Notes: a model not told the origin generated them from the letters alone. 64,000 bases of DNA from Pseudomonas vanderleydeniana (GCF_014268755.2 NZ_CP077093.1:1166001-1230000); one strand, 5' to 3'; numbered from the stretch's first letter, positions 28,480 to 37,146 are shown. Translations and numbers: made by a program.

Positions 28480-29697
28480 TTAGACCACTTGGCCAAGCTT
28501 GAAAATGGGCAGGTACATGGCGATCACCAGGCCGCCGACGATGACGCCGAGGACGGCCATGATCAGCGGCTCCATCAGGCTGGTGAGGCTGTCGACGCTG
28601 TTGTCGACCTCGGTTTCGTAGTAGGTCGCGACCTTGTCGAGCATGTCGTCGAGGGCTCCGGATTCTTCGCCGATAGATGTCATCTGGACGGCCATGCTGG
28701 GGAAAACACCGGTCGCGCGCATGGAAAAGTTCAGCTGCATGCCCGTGGAAACATCCTGCTTCACGCGATTGACCGCATTTCTGAAGACGACGTTACCGGT
28801 AGCTCCAGCCACGGAGTCCAGAGCTTCTACCAGGGGCACGCCTGCGGCAAAAGTAGTCGACAGCGTTCGAGCGAAGCGGGCCACGGCGGATTTGTAGAGC
28901 AACTGCCCGATGATGGGAAGTTTCAGCAGGGCACGGTCAAGCCCATCGCGAAATTTCTCCGATTTTTTATAGGTGCGCTTGAGGGCGAAGCCTGCCGCCA
29001 CCAGGCCACCGATAACAATCAGCCACCAGTCCTGGAGGATTTGCGAAAGCCCAATCACCATCAGGGTGAAAGCGGGCAGCTCCGCGCCAAAACTGGCGAA
29101 AATAGTCTGGAACTGTGGCACCACCTTGATCAGCAGAATGCCGGACACGACAATCGCCACCAGGATCACCGCGATGGGGTAGGTCATGGCCTTCTTGATC
29201 TTGGCCTTGAGTGCCTCGGTTTTTTCCTTGTAGGTGGCCACCCGCGACAGCAGGCTTTCCAGGGCACCGGCCTGTTCGCCTGCATCGACCAGGTTGCAAT
29301 AGAGCTCGTCAAAGTACTCCGGTTTCTTGCGCAGCGACGTAGCGAAGCTGTTGCCGGCAGCCACTTCCTGTTTGATCTCGTCCACCAGCTTGCGAATGTT
29401 CGGGTTGTCGAAGCCTTCTGAAATGATATCGAAGGACTGTAGTAACGGCACTCCAGCCTTCATCATGGTTGCCATCTGACGAGTGAACAGGGCGATATCG
29501 AGCGGCTTGATGCGTTTACCCTTGCTGAATATCGAAACGCCCTTTTTTCGTACCCGGCCCGGGTTTATTCCTTGTTTACGCAGTTGGGCCTTGATCAGCG
29601 CCGGGTTGTGACCGCTCAGCTCGCCGGTCATCTTCGTACCTTTCTTGTCGGTACCCTCCCAGGCGTAAACACTGACTTTTGCCCCTTTCGTTGCCAT
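28480..29697 (-). CDS. pilC: Type IV pilus inner-membrane platform protein PilC
   Basis: Polytopic platform protein that couples the PilB motor to pilin insertion. The 405-residue protein has the two GspF domains (FTRQMATMMKAGVPLLQSFDIISEG near 75 and FARTLSTTFAAGVPLVEALDSVAGATGN near 275). It has three membrane segments (about 177-197, 225-245 and 380-400). EESGALDDMLDKVATYYETEVDNSVDSLTSLMEPLIM is the conserved C-terminal stretch. Between pilB (3-base gap) and pilD (3-base gap), so part of one pilBCD transcript. Confidence 0.96.
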   Translation of the reverse strand: MATKGAKVSVYAWEGTDKKGTKMTGELSGHNPALIKAQLRKQGINPGRVRKKGVSIFSKGKRIKPLDIALFTRQMATMMKAGVPLLQSFDIISEGFDNPNIRKLVDEIKQEVAAGNSFATSLRKKPEYFDELYCNLVDAGEQAGALESLLSRVATYKEKTEALKAKIKKAMTYPIAVILVAIVVSGILLIKVVPQFQTIFASFGAELPAFTLMVIGLSQILQDWWLIVIGGLVAAGFALKRTYKKSEKFRDGLDRALLKLPIIGQLLYKSAVARFARTLSTTFAAGVPLVEALDSVAGATGNVVFRNAVNRVKQDVSTGMQLNFSMRATGVFPSMAVQMTSIGEESGALDDMLDKVATYYETEVDNSVDSLTSLMEPLIMAVLGVIVGGLVIAMYLPIFKLGQVV

Positions 29698-29700
29698 GGC

Positions 29701-31401
29701 TTAATCCTTGGTCACCCGGTTGATTTCTTCCAGGCTGGTCAGTCCCTGCATGGCCTTGCGCAAGCCTGAGGTCCGCAGGTCGTTGAAACCGTCCTTGCGC
29801 ATCTGCTCATCGATTTCAATCGAATTGCCCTCGGCCATGATCAGGCGCTGAAGTGCGGAAGTGTTCTTCACCACCTCGTAGATACCGATACGACCTTTGT
29901 AGCCACCATTGCATTGGTCGCAGCCGACCGGTTCGTAGATCTTGAACCGGCCGATCTGTTCCGATGGGAATCCCTCCTTGATCAGGGCTTCCTCGGGTAT
30001 ATCCATTTCCTTCTTGCAGTGCGAGCACAGCTTGCGTGCCAGACGCTGGGCGATGATCAGGCTGACCGAAGTGGCGATGTTGAAGCCGGGAATGCCCATG
30101 TTCTGCAGGCGAGTCAGTGTTTCCGCGGCGCTGTTGGTGTGCAGGGTCGACAGCACCATGTGGCCGGTCTGGGCCGCCTTGATCGCGATTTCGGCGGTTT
30201 CCAGGTCGCGGATCTCACCAACCATGATCACGTCCGGGTCCTGGCGCAGGAACGAGCGCAGGGCCTGGGCGAAGTCCAGGCCCTGTTTCGGATTGACGTT
30301 GACCTGGTTGATGCCTTCCATGTTGATCTCCACCGGGTCTTCGGCGGTGGAGATATTGATGTCCACGGTGTTGAGAATATTCAGGCCGGTATACAGCGAG
30401 ACGGTCTTGCCGGAACCAGTGGGGCCGGTGACCAGAATCATGCCCTGAGGCTGTTTCAGGGCTGAGAGGTAGAGCTCTTTCTGGTCTGGCTCGTAACCCA
30501 GCGCATCGATACCCATCTGTGCGCTGGAAGGGTCGAGGATCCGCATCACGATCTTTTCGCCCCACAGGGTCGGCAGGGTGTTGACCCGGAAGTCGATGGC
30601 CTTGGTCTTCGAAATCCGCATCTTGATGCGGCCGTCCTGGGGTTTTCGGCGCTCGGAAATATCCATGCTGGCCATCACTTTCAGGCGTGCTGCGATCCGA
30701 CCAGACAGGTGAATGGGTGGCCGGGCGACTTCCTTCAGCATACCGTCGGTACGTAGGCGCACACGATAGATCTTTTCATAAGGTTCGAAGTGCAGGTCGG
30801 AGGAGCCGCCCTTGATGGCATCCAGCAACATCTTGTTGACGAAGCGCACCACTGGCGCGTCATCCGCGTCCTGACCGGCAATGGCTTCGTGCTTCTTATC
30901 GTCGACCGACTCGATGTCCAGGCCGTCCAGGTCGATATCGCCGATGTCGTCGATGCCTGATACGTGGTTGTCGAAGAACTTGTCGATGGCATCGGTAAGC
31001 TTGTCATCCTCGACCAGGATGGCTTCGGTGTTCAGGCCGGTGCTGAACTGGATATCGGTGATCGCCTGATGGTTGCTCGGGTCCGAGATGCCGACAAACA
31101 GCTTGTTGCCTCGACGCCACAGGGGCAGGACGTGGTGCTGGCGGATCAGCTTCTCGCTGACCAAGCCCTTAGGTTGGCTCTCCTTGTCGAGACAGCTCAG
31201 GTCGAGCAGGGCAACACCGAAATGCTCGGAGGCGACCTCTGCGACCTGGCGGCTTTTTACCAACTTGTTCTGTACCAGATAGCTGACCAGTGAGATCCGA
31301 TTGCGTTGGGCTTGCTGAAACGCCTGCTGGGCGTTCTTGTCGGTAATCAGCTCGGCCGCGACCAGTTGCTTGGCCAGGCCGGAAAGGGCGATATCGTTCA
31401 T
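29701..31401 (-). CDS. pilB: Type IV pilus assembly ATPase PilB
   Basis: Hexameric extension motor. The 566-residue protein has the N-terminal MshEN/N1 domain (residues 1-150). The N2/C-terminal ATPase core has Walker A GPTGSGKT (about 326-333), the Asp box AEDPVE, Walker B DVIMVGEIRDLETAE and the His box GHMVLSTLHTN. A tetracysteine zinc site follows (CSHC and CDQC). The start was set at ATG 31401 (MNDIALSG); the in-frame start at 31422 lies in the promoter region. A sigma-70-type promoter is visible just upstream. Confidence 0.96.
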   Translation of the reverse strand: MNDIALSGLAKQLVAAELITDKNAQQAFQQAQRNRISLVSYLVQNKLVKSRQVAEVASEHFGVALLDLSCLDKESQPKGLVSEKLIRQHHVLPLWRRGNKLFVGISDPSNHQAITDIQFSTGLNTEAILVEDDKLTDAIDKFFDNHVSGIDDIGDIDLDGLDIESVDDKKHEAIAGQDADDAPVVRFVNKMLLDAIKGGSSDLHFEPYEKIYRVRLRTDGMLKEVARPPIHLSGRIAARLKVMASMDISERRKPQDGRIKMRISKTKAIDFRVNTLPTLWGEKIVMRILDPSSAQMGIDALGYEPDQKELYLSALKQPQGMILVTGPTGSGKTVSLYTGLNILNTVDINISTAEDPVEINMEGINQVNVNPKQGLDFAQALRSFLRQDPDVIMVGEIRDLETAEIAIKAAQTGHMVLSTLHTNSAAETLTRLQNMGIPGFNIATSVSLIIAQRLARKLCSHCKKEMDIPEEALIKEGFPSEQIGRFKIYEPVGCDQCNGGYKGRIGIYEVVKNTSALQRLIMAEGNSIEIDEQMRKDGFNDLRTSGLRKAMQGLTSLEEINRVTKD

Positions 31402-31429
31402 TGGAGCACCAGGCACATACACTTGGAGT

Positions 31430-31458
31430 CTTATAGCCTAGTCGGGCGGCGGTGCCAA
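31430..31458 (-). promoter_or_regulatory. Candidate sigma-70 promoter of pilBCD
   Basis: Read on the minus strand: TTGGCA, 17-base spacer, TATAAG. The predicted start is about 20 bases before the pilB ATG. A perfect palindrome lies 17 bases upstream of the -35 box. Confidence 0.5.
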
Positions 31459-31474
31459 ATTTGACCGTGGGGGT

Positions 31475-31497
31475 GACAAAAAATGTCATTTTTTGTC
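31475..31497. repeat. Perfect 11-bp palindrome upstream of pilB
   Basis: Arms GACAAAAAATG and CATTTTTTGTC around a single central T, uninterrupted by mismatches. There is no T-run or GC stem suited to a terminator. Position just upstream of the pilB promoter suggests an operator. Confidence 0.7.
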
Positions 31498-31554
31498 GTG
31501 GCGTAGCACGCTACCGTCTGCTTGATAAAACACTGCGATATTTTTTGGGGACAT

Positions 31555-31587
31555 GAAAAACCGCCGTAGCGAAGTACTTACGGCGGC
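31555..31587 (-). terminator. Intrinsic terminator of pilA
   Basis: On the minus strand a CCGCCGTA / TACGGCGG stem (31561-31568 with 31579-31586) is followed by TTTTT, about 40 bases after the pilA stop. Confidence 0.88.
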
Positions 31588-31627
31588 TCTTAACTCCAGG
31601 GTTTTGCCAGATACCACTTAGGTTACG

Positions 31628-32044
31628 TTAGTTTTTGACATACCCATTGGTCACACAGTTCCCACCGTAAGTCCAGTATTGAAAGTTTGCATCTGGTGTG
31701 AGAGTGCAGGTATCGGCCGCAGCGATCCCCTTGTAGGCGTTGGGGGTTGCGGTGATTACACCTGCTGCCGAGACGGCAATGGTGTTCAGGGCCCCGCCCG
31801 CTTGGTTGGTCGGTAGCGTGATATTCAAGAGCGCCGCAGTGTTGCACTGTCCAATAGCAGACGTTTGTTGAAAACAGATGGTGATTGCTGTTTTGACCGG
31901 ATCCATAGCTGCTACAACTTCGGTGTATGCTGCCTTTCTCGTGTAGTTCTGATAGGCCGGTAGCGCAACAGCTGCCAAAATGCCAATGATCGCCACAACG
32001 ATCATTAGTTCAATCAGCGTAAAGCCCTTTTGCATCGCGTTCAT
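31628..32044 (-). CDS. pilA: Major type IV pilin PilA
   Basis: Structural subunit of the pilus. The 138-residue prepilin has leader MNAMQKG, then [36 protein letters not shown], with Glu at +5 and the classic type IVa N-terminal helix. There are four cysteines, at 57, 67, 113 and 130; the last two enclose [16 protein letters not shown] and should form the C-terminal disulfide loop. ATG 32044 has AGAGG 8 bases upstream; the second Met (codon 4) is possible. The gene is visibly less GC-rich than its surroundings. It has a sigma-54 promoter upstream, its own terminator downstream, and lies head to head with an oligosaccharyltransferase-like gene. Confidence 0.96.
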   Translation of the reverse strand: MNAMQKGFTLIELMIVVAIIGILAAVALPAYQNYTRKAAYTEVVAAMDPVKTAITICFQQTSAIGQCNTAALLNITLPTNQAGGALNTIAVSAAGVITATPNAYKGIAAADTCTLTPDANFQYWTYGGNCVTNGYVKN

Positions 32045-32080
32045 GGGTACTACCTCTTGATGGATTCTGTTTTTTGACGT

Positions 32081-33577
32081 TTGGCGCTTTTCTGGATCCT
32101 CAGCAAGTCACGTGCCAAAGCAGTAATAGCCGTTGCTCTGCTTTTTGGTTCCAATTCATTTATTGATAGTGCACTCATTTTGAAAGGAAAAATTTACCTG
32201 CTGGCCTGTCTTGTTCTGATGGCTGTATCGATTTCTCTTCCAGTCAGTGGGCATGACTGGCAGCGCTCTATTCAGGCTCTCGTCTTGCTGACGGCGCTGG
32301 GGTTTATGGCGTCTTTGACTCCTCTGATTGCAGCGAGGAGGCTTGACGGCCTATCTGGCACTGCTTGTTCCCTCATGACCCTGCTGGGGCTCTGCTCTTC
32401 ATTGGGGGCACGCCAGCCGCAATGGGGCCTTGTCGAGCTGTCCTTGGCTGTTGGTTTATGCCTCGCGGCATTGGCTTTTTCCGTGGCAAGGGTTACCTTG
32501 AGTGAGGAGGGTGACAGAGCCTTGTTGCTGTTCCTTGTATTGCTTTGCGCTATCAAGACCTTTCAATTTCTGGTTGTCGGGCTTGATGTTTTTATGACTG
32601 CTCCTGCGGTCTTGGATACTGATCGCCTGATTGCAGGCTTCTCCAACAAACGCTTCTACGGTCAGTTCCAAACCTTCACCCTGCCGTTGCTGACGCTTCC
32701 GTTGCTGCTATCCCACGCTCAGCGCTCTACCCGTGTATTGGTCTTCTCACTCCTGGCCCTCTGGTGGTTGATCTGTATAACCGGTGGAACTCGCGGCAGC
32801 TGGCTAGGAATGGGGGCAGCAGCTTGCGTGCTGTTCATCGCCGGCCACTCCGGCAAACGTTGGATCGCCTGGCAACTCCTTGCCGTCGCTCTCGGCATCA
32901 CCCTCTACTGGCTCTTGTTCAACGTACTAACCGGCTATCTCGGCATCGAGGTCACCAACGCTGCCAGCGACCGCCTCACCACCTCCCTCTCCGGCCGTGG
33001 CCCCCTCTGGCAACAAGCCTGGGACATGATCCGCGAACGCCCCTGGCTCGGCTTCGGCCCCATGCACTTCGCCGATATCCACAACCCCATCGCCGCCCAC
33101 CCGCACCAGGCCATCCTGCAGTGGGCCTGCGAGTGGGGCATCCCCTCCACCCTGCTGGTGATGTGGCTGGTCGGCCGTGGACTCTGGGCCACTTTCCGCC
33201 TGGTCCGCGAACGCGCCGACTCCAACGATCCGGTCGACCTGCTGCGTGTCTGCCTGTTCGCCAGCCTGATCGGCGCGCTGACTCAATCCATGGTCGACGG
33301 CGTGATCGTCATGCCGTACTCCCAGCTGTGGCTGTCCCTGGTGGTCGGCTGGCTGATGGGCATTCACGTCTGGAAAAGCGAACCCGCCAAACCCAATGCG
33401 CTCATCCACTGGTCCTGGATGGGCATCAGCACCGCCGCCGTGCTGTTCCTGGTCTACGTGGTCATCCGCGACGTGCCGCACCTGGAGGAGCGCAACAAGC
33501 TCTACCAGCAACAATATGGTGGTCATCTCCAGCCGCGCTTCTGGGCACAAGGCGTAATCGCGATCAAGCCCGATTAG
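32081..33577 (+). CDS. Wzy / O-antigen ligase / PglL-type O-oligosaccharyltransferase-like membrane protein
   Basis: A 498-residue protein with about ten or more membrane segments. The centre holds the Wzy_C core: [15 protein letters not shown], a large periplasmic loop [53 protein letters not shown], then further helices. This family includes O-antigen ligases and PglL/TfpW-type pilin glycosyltransferases. Its place between pilA and tRNA-Thr suggests that it glycosylates the pilin, which is inference. The start is uncertain: TTG 32081 is the first codon after an in-frame stop, has no clear ribosome-binding site, and overlaps the pilA promoter; TTG 32180 or ATG 32219 would remove the first helix. 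The 5' third is clearly less GC-rich than the 3' part. Confidence 0.78.
   Translation: MALFWILSKSRAKAVIAVALLFGSNSFIDSALILKGKIYLLACLVLMAVSISLPVSGHDWQRSIQALVLLTALGFMASLTPLIAARRLDGLSGTACSLMTLLGLCSSLGARQPQWGLVELSLAVGLCLAALAFSVARVTLSEEGDRALLLFLVLLCAIKTFQFLVVGLDVFMTAPAVLDTDRLIAGFSNKRFYGQFQTFTLPLLTLPLLLSHAQRSTRVLVFSLLALWWLICITGGTRGSWLGMGAAACVLFIAGHSGKRWIAWQLLAVALGITLYWLLFNVLTGYLGIEVTNAASDRLTTSLSGRGPLWQQAWDMIRERPWLGFGPMHFADIHNPIAAHPHQAILQWACEWGIPSTLLVMWLVGRGLWATFRLVRERADSNDPVDLLRVCLFASLIGALTQSMVDGVIVMPYSQLWLSLVVGWLMGIHVWKSEPAKPNALIHWSWMGISTAAVLFLVYVVIRDVPHLEERNKLYQQQYGGHLQPRFWAQGVIAIKPD
32102..32117 (-). promoter_or_regulatory. Sigma-54 promoter of pilA
   Basis: The minus strand reads TGGCACGTGACTTGCT: the -24 box TGGCAC, five bases, and the -12 box TTGCT, which fits the sigma-54 consensus TGGCACG-N4-TTGCW. 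Transcription should start about 45 bases before the pilA ATG. PilR, encoded at 13282-14625, is the expected activator. The site falls within codons 8-13 of the divergent gene as written. Confidence 0.88.
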
Positions 33578-33616
33578 CTTGCTCCGTTCGTCGCCCGATG
33601 CTAGCGTTAGCGCCAC

Positions 33617-33692
33617 GCCGGTGTAGCTCAGTCGGTAGAGCAGCGCACTCGTAACGCGAAGGTCGTAGGTTCGATTCCTATCTCCGGCACCA
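33617..33692 (+). tRNA. tRNA-Thr (CGT)
   Basis: 76-base tRNA with anticodon loop ACTCGTAAC (CGT), T arm GGTTCGATTCC and encoded CCA. The acceptor stem has one T-T mismatch at 6-67. This is the tRNA that bounds the pilin cassette slot in P. aeruginosa. Confidence 0.97.
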
Positions 33693-33698
33693 TCCCCC

Positions 33699-33727
33699 AA
33701 AACCGGCCCCACCAGGCCGGTTTTTTA
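33699..33727 (+). terminator. Intrinsic terminator of tRNA-Thr
   Basis: Stem AAAACCGGCC / GGCCGGTTTT with loop CCACCA and a continuing T-run. Confidence 0.92.
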
Positions 33728-33812
33728 TTGCCTGGAATATTCTGCGACAGTCCTGGTCATTGCTGTCCGAAAATGGCGAGTACGCCTCCATGCCCGGTGC
33801 TAACCTGCGCCC

Positions 33813-35309
33813 ATGAACAGGACAAACGCCGTGCCATTTCCCCCTGCCGAGATCTGCGAGAAGGCCCGCCTGAGCCGCGATGCGCGGTTCGACGGGGTGT
33901 TCTTCACCGCCGTGCTCAGCACCCGCATCTACTGCCGGCCGGTCTGCCCCGCGCGACCGCCCAAGGTCGAGAACGTGCAGTACTACCCCAGCGCCGCCGC
34001 CGCCGAGGCGTTGGGCTTCCGGCCCTGCCTGCGTTGCCGCCCGGAACTGGCGCCAGGCAACAGCGTCTGGCTGCACGGCGAGCACCAGGTAGCCCGGGCC
34101 CTGAAGCTGATCCACGAGGGTTTTCTCGCCGAGCACTCGCTCGACGAGCTGGCCGCGCGCCTGGATGTCGGCGGGCGGCAGTTGCGCCGGCTGTTCGTCC
34201 AGCACCTCGGCGCGCCGCCGATGGCGGTGCATGCGACCCAGCGCCTGCTGTTCGCCAAGCAGTTGCTGACCGAAACCGCCCTGCCGATCACCGAAGTGGC
34301 GCTGGCCTCGGGTTTCCAGAGCCTGCGGCGGTTCAATTCGGCGTTTGCCGAGGCCAACCATGTTGCGCCTCGGGAATTGCGACGCACGCCTCGGACGACC
34401 GCCGACAATTCGCTGGTCCTGCGTCTGGGCTATCGGCCGCCCTACGACTTCGAGGCCTTGCTCGGTTTTCTCGCCGGCCGGGCCCTGCCGGGTATCGAAG
34501 TGGTCGGGGAGGGCCGCTATCGCCGGGTCTTCGGCAATCCCGAGTCGCCTAGCTGGTTGCAGGTCAGCGCCTGGCCCGGTGGGGCGCATGCCTTGAAGCT
34601 GGAGCTGTTCAACGTGCCACCGGCGCAGATGTTGCCGGTGGTGACGCGGATTCGGCGGGTGTTCGACCTGGATGCCGATCCACAGGCGATTGCCGCGACC
34701 CTGGGCGCGAGCCCGGTGCTGGCGCCGCTGGTCGAGCGTTATCCCGGCCAGCGGTTGCCCGGTGGCTGGGACGGCTTCGAGGTGGCGGTGCGGGCGGTGC
34801 TGGGGCAGCAGGTCAGCGTCGCGGCGGCGCGCACCCTGGCCGCGCGCCTGGTGACCCACTTCGGCAGCGTACTCGAAGTGCCGCCAGCGCCAGGGCTGGA
34901 TCGGTTGTTCCCGAGGCCGGAGCAACTGCTCGACGCCGACCTGGGGTCGATCGGCGTCATCCGTGCCCGAACCGCGACCATCCAGGGCATTGCCCGGGCG
35001 CTGATGGAAGGGCGAGTGAATTTTCGGGCCGAGCAGCGCCTGGAGGATTTCGTTCGGAGCTGGGTCGCCTTGCCGGGCATCGGCGACTGGACGGCCCATT
35101 ACATTGCCATGCGGGTGCTCAGTCACCCGGATGCGTTCCCCGCCGCGGACCTGATCCTGCGGCGGGAGGTGGTGGCGGAGGGTCCGCCACTCAGTACCCG
35201 GGCCCTGCAGGCCATGGCCGAAGACTGGCGCCCCTGGCGGGCCTATTCGGTCATGTACCTGTGGCGCCAGGCGGTGGAGTCGGAATTGATACGCAGGAGC
35301 CGGAAATGA
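33813..35309 (+). CDS. Ada-like regulator / 3-methyladenine DNA glycosylase AlkA fusion
   Basis: A 498-residue fusion for alkylation repair and its control. Residues 1-80 form the Ada methylphosphotriester-accepting zinc domain, with the four cysteines of YCRPVCP and RPCLRC. Residues about 90-195 are an AraC-type DNA-binding domain (LTETALPITEVALASGFQSLRRFNSAF). Residues 205-300 are the AlkA N-terminal domain. Residues 300-498 are an HhH-GPD glycosylase (LPGGWDGFEVAVRAVLGQQVS, LPGIGDWTAHYIAMRVL), with an Asp in FPAADLILR that aligns with catalytic D238 of E. coli AlkA. The O6-methylguanine transferase domain of Ada is absent but is supplied by ogt, which overlaps the stop. Confidence 0.92.
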   Translation: MNRTNAVPFPPAEICEKARLSRDARFDGVFFTAVLSTRIYCRPVCPARPPKVENVQYYPSAAAAEALGFRPCLRCRPELAPGNSVWLHGEHQVARALKLIHEGFLAEHSLDELAARLDVGGRQLRRLFVQHLGAPPMAVHATQRLLFAKQLLTETALPITEVALASGFQSLRRFNSAFAEANHVAPRELRRTPRTTADNSLVLRLGYRPPYDFEALLGFLAGRALPGIEVVGEGRYRRVFGNPESPSWLQVSAWPGGAHALKLELFNVPPAQMLPVVTRIRRVFDLDADPQAIAATLGASPVLAPLVERYPGQRLPGGWDGFEVAVRAVLGQQVSVAAARTLAARLVTHFGSVLEVPPAPGLDRLFPRPEQLLDADLGSIGVIRARTATIQGIARALMEGRVNFRAEQRLEDFVRSWVALPGIGDWTAHYIAMRVLSHPDAFPAADLILRREVVAEGPPLSTRALQAMAEDWRPWRAYSVMYLWRQAVESELIRRSRK

Positions 35310-35803
35310 CCACAAGCCAGATCTACTACGACGTGATCCCTTCGCCCATCGGGCCGATGATGCTGGTTGCCGATGACGATGGATTGCGCGAGCTGCGCTT
35401 CGAGCTGGACTACCGGCCGCAGACGCCGCTGGACGGCTGGCTGCATGCGCCGGAAAAACTTGCCTTGGTGCGACGGCAACTGGAGGAGTATTTCGCCGGT
35501 GAGCGGCTGGCGTTCGACCTCAAGCTCAACATGCGCGGAACCGAGTTTCAACGCGAGGTGTGGGACGCGCTGGTGACGATCCCCTACGGCGGCATCACCA
35601 GCTATGGGCAGATCTGTCAGCAGATCAATCGGCCCAAGGCCTCACGGGCGGTGGGCGCGGCCAATGGGCGCAATCCGGTGCCGGTGATCGTGCCCTGTCA
35701 TCGGGTGATCGGCAGCAACGGCACGCTCACCGGTTTCGGGGGCGGGCTGGCGGCCAAGCAGTGGTTGCTGGAGCATGAGGCGCGGCACTTTCAGTTGCAT
35801 TGA
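35306..35803 (+). CDS. ogt: Methylated-DNA--protein-cysteine methyltransferase
   Basis: Suicide repair protein that takes the methyl group from O6-methylguanine onto its own cysteine. The 165-residue protein has the acceptor motif VPVIVPCHRVIG and the helix-turn-helix PYGGITSYGQICQQINRPKASRAVGAANGRNP. ATG 35306 overlaps the stop of the Ada-AlkA gene (ATGA) and was preferred to the in-frame start at 35261 inside that gene. The pair is translationally coupled and rebuilds the Ada/AlkA/Ogt functions. Confidence 0.94.
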   Translation: MTTSQIYYDVIPSPIGPMMLVADDDGLRELRFELDYRPQTPLDGWLHAPEKLALVRRQLEEYFAGERLAFDLKLNMRGTEFQREVWDALVTIPYGGITSYGQICQQINRPKASRAVGAANGRNPVPVIVPCHRVIGSNGTLTGFGGGLAAKQWLLEHEARHFQLH

Positions 35804-35885
35804 GGCTCAGTGCCGCTCTCCTACCTGTGGGCTACACCGAACCCGCTCTTGTGGGAGACTCTATGGTTGTGGGCAAGACTTGAGG

Positions 35886-35918
35886 GCCTATTCGCGGGCA
35901 AGCCACGCGCCTACAGAG
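35886..35918. repeat. Single REP element (TTCGCGGGCAAGCC class)
   Basis: GGGCCTATTCGCGGGCAAGCC followed by ACGCGCCTACAG, close to the copies at 46650-46753. Confidence 0.65.
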
Positions 35919-35949
35919 GGGCGCGGTCCTCCGAGTCTGGCGCGGTCAT

Positions 35950-36056
35950 TGTGGGAGACGGCCGGGCGGCGCTCCGCTTGCTGGCGATTGCGCCAGTTCA
36001 GTCAACCATGTTGTTGACTGTCAGAACGCTATCACCAGCAAGCCGGCTCCCACAGG
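35950..36056. repeat. Inverted REP pair enclosing a small hairpin
   Basis: TGTGGGAGACGG...CTTGCTGGCGAT on the left and ATCACCAGCAAGCCGGCTCCCACA on the right, with AGTCAAC / GTTGACT forming a hairpin in the middle (36000-36019). The left copy is degenerate. It lies between ogt and nadC. Confidence 0.7.
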
Positions 36057-36085
36057 TCGGGTGAAGCCAGCGGGCTGGGCGGGCG

Positions 36086-36934
36086 TCAGAGACTCAGGCG
36101 CATCGACAGGTCCACTGCCTTCACGTCCTTGGTCATCGCACCGATGGAGATGTAGTCCACGCCGGTCTCGGCAATCGGCCGCAGGGTGCTTTCGTTGATG
36201 CCGCCGCTGGCTTCCAGCTTGGCCTTGCCGGCGTTCAGGCGTACGGCTTCGCGCATGTCGTCCAGGCTCAACTCGTCGAGCATGATGATGTCGGCGCCGG
36301 CCGCCAGCGCTTCCTTCAGCTCATCCAGGCTTTCCACCTCGATCTCCACCGGCTTGCCGGGGGCGATCTTGTGCGCGGCGCTGATGGCCTGGGCGATGCC
36401 GCCGCAGGCGGCGATGTGGTTTTCCTTGATCAGGAAGGCATCGTAGAGGCCGATGCGATGGTTGTGGCAGCCGCCGCAGGTTACCGCGTACTTCTGCGCC
36501 AGGCGCAGGCCGGGCAGGGTCTTGCGGGTATCGAGCAGCCTGACCGAGGTGTCGGCCACCAGGTCGGCGTAGTAGCGCGCGTGGGTGGCGACGCCCGAGA
36601 GCATCTGCAGGAAGTTCAGCGCGCTGCGTTCGCCGGTGAGCAGCGAGCGCGCCGGGCCCTCGAGGTGGAACAGCGCCTGGTTCGGGCTGACCCGCTCGCC
36701 GTCGCGCACCTGCCAATGCACCGCGACCCGTGGGTCGAGCTGGCGGAACACGGCATCGACCCAGGCGGTGCCGGCAATGGTCGCCGCGTCACGGGTGATG
36801 ATGGTGGCCTTGGCCAGCCGTTCGGCGGGGATCAGTTGTGCGGTGATGTCGCCGCTGCCGACGTCTTCGAGTAACGCACGGCGCACGTTGGCTTCGATTT
36901 CGGCGGTGAGGTCGGCGAGACGTAGATTCGGCAT
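36086..36934 (-). CDS. nadC: Quinolinate phosphoribosyltransferase (decarboxylating)
   Basis: Makes nicotinate mononucleotide from quinolinate and PRPP in de novo NAD synthesis. The 282-residue protein has the N-terminal [16 protein letters not shown], the catalytic region [54 protein letters not shown] and the C-terminal [43 protein letters not shown] 36934 (MPNLRL) was chosen; the frame continues upstream to 37027 without family resemblance. Adjacent to DUF1631 and ampDE as in PAO1 (from memory). Confidence 0.95.
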   Translation of the reverse strand: MPNLRLADLTAEIEANVRRALLEDVGSGDITAQLIPAERLAKATIITRDAATIAGTAWVDAVFRQLDPRVAVHWQVRDGERVSPNQALFHLEGPARSLLTGERSALNFLQMLSGVATHARYYADLVADTSVRLLDTRKTLPGLRLAQKYAVTCGGCHNHRIGLYDAFLIKENHIAACGGIAQAISAAHKIAPGKPVEIEVESLDELKEALAAGADIIMLDELSLDDMREAVRLNAGKAKLEASGGINESTLRPIAETGVDYISIGAMTKDVKAVDLSMRLSL

Positions 36935-37146
36935 AACGGGCTCCACAAACAAAGTCCCTCGATTATAGGGCCCTGGCATCGCCCAACCCAAGGCGCACCC
37001 ATCGTCCCAAGGCTGGCAAACCGACATTTTGTCGTTTTGCGTGAGCTTTTTTGCGTCTGCGATGGTCTACCAGCGACAAGGTGAAAAACGAGTTGCAGAG
37101 TTCGCTAGCAAAAGTGACATCTTTTGCAAGATAATATGACTTGTAA

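Noticed and set aside
31423..31627. Sigma-54 promoter for pilBCD (TGGCAC in the upstream region)
   Set aside because: TGGCAC is present on the minus strand, but there is no TTGC at the right distance. The same bases fit better as a sigma-70 -35 box with TATAAG.
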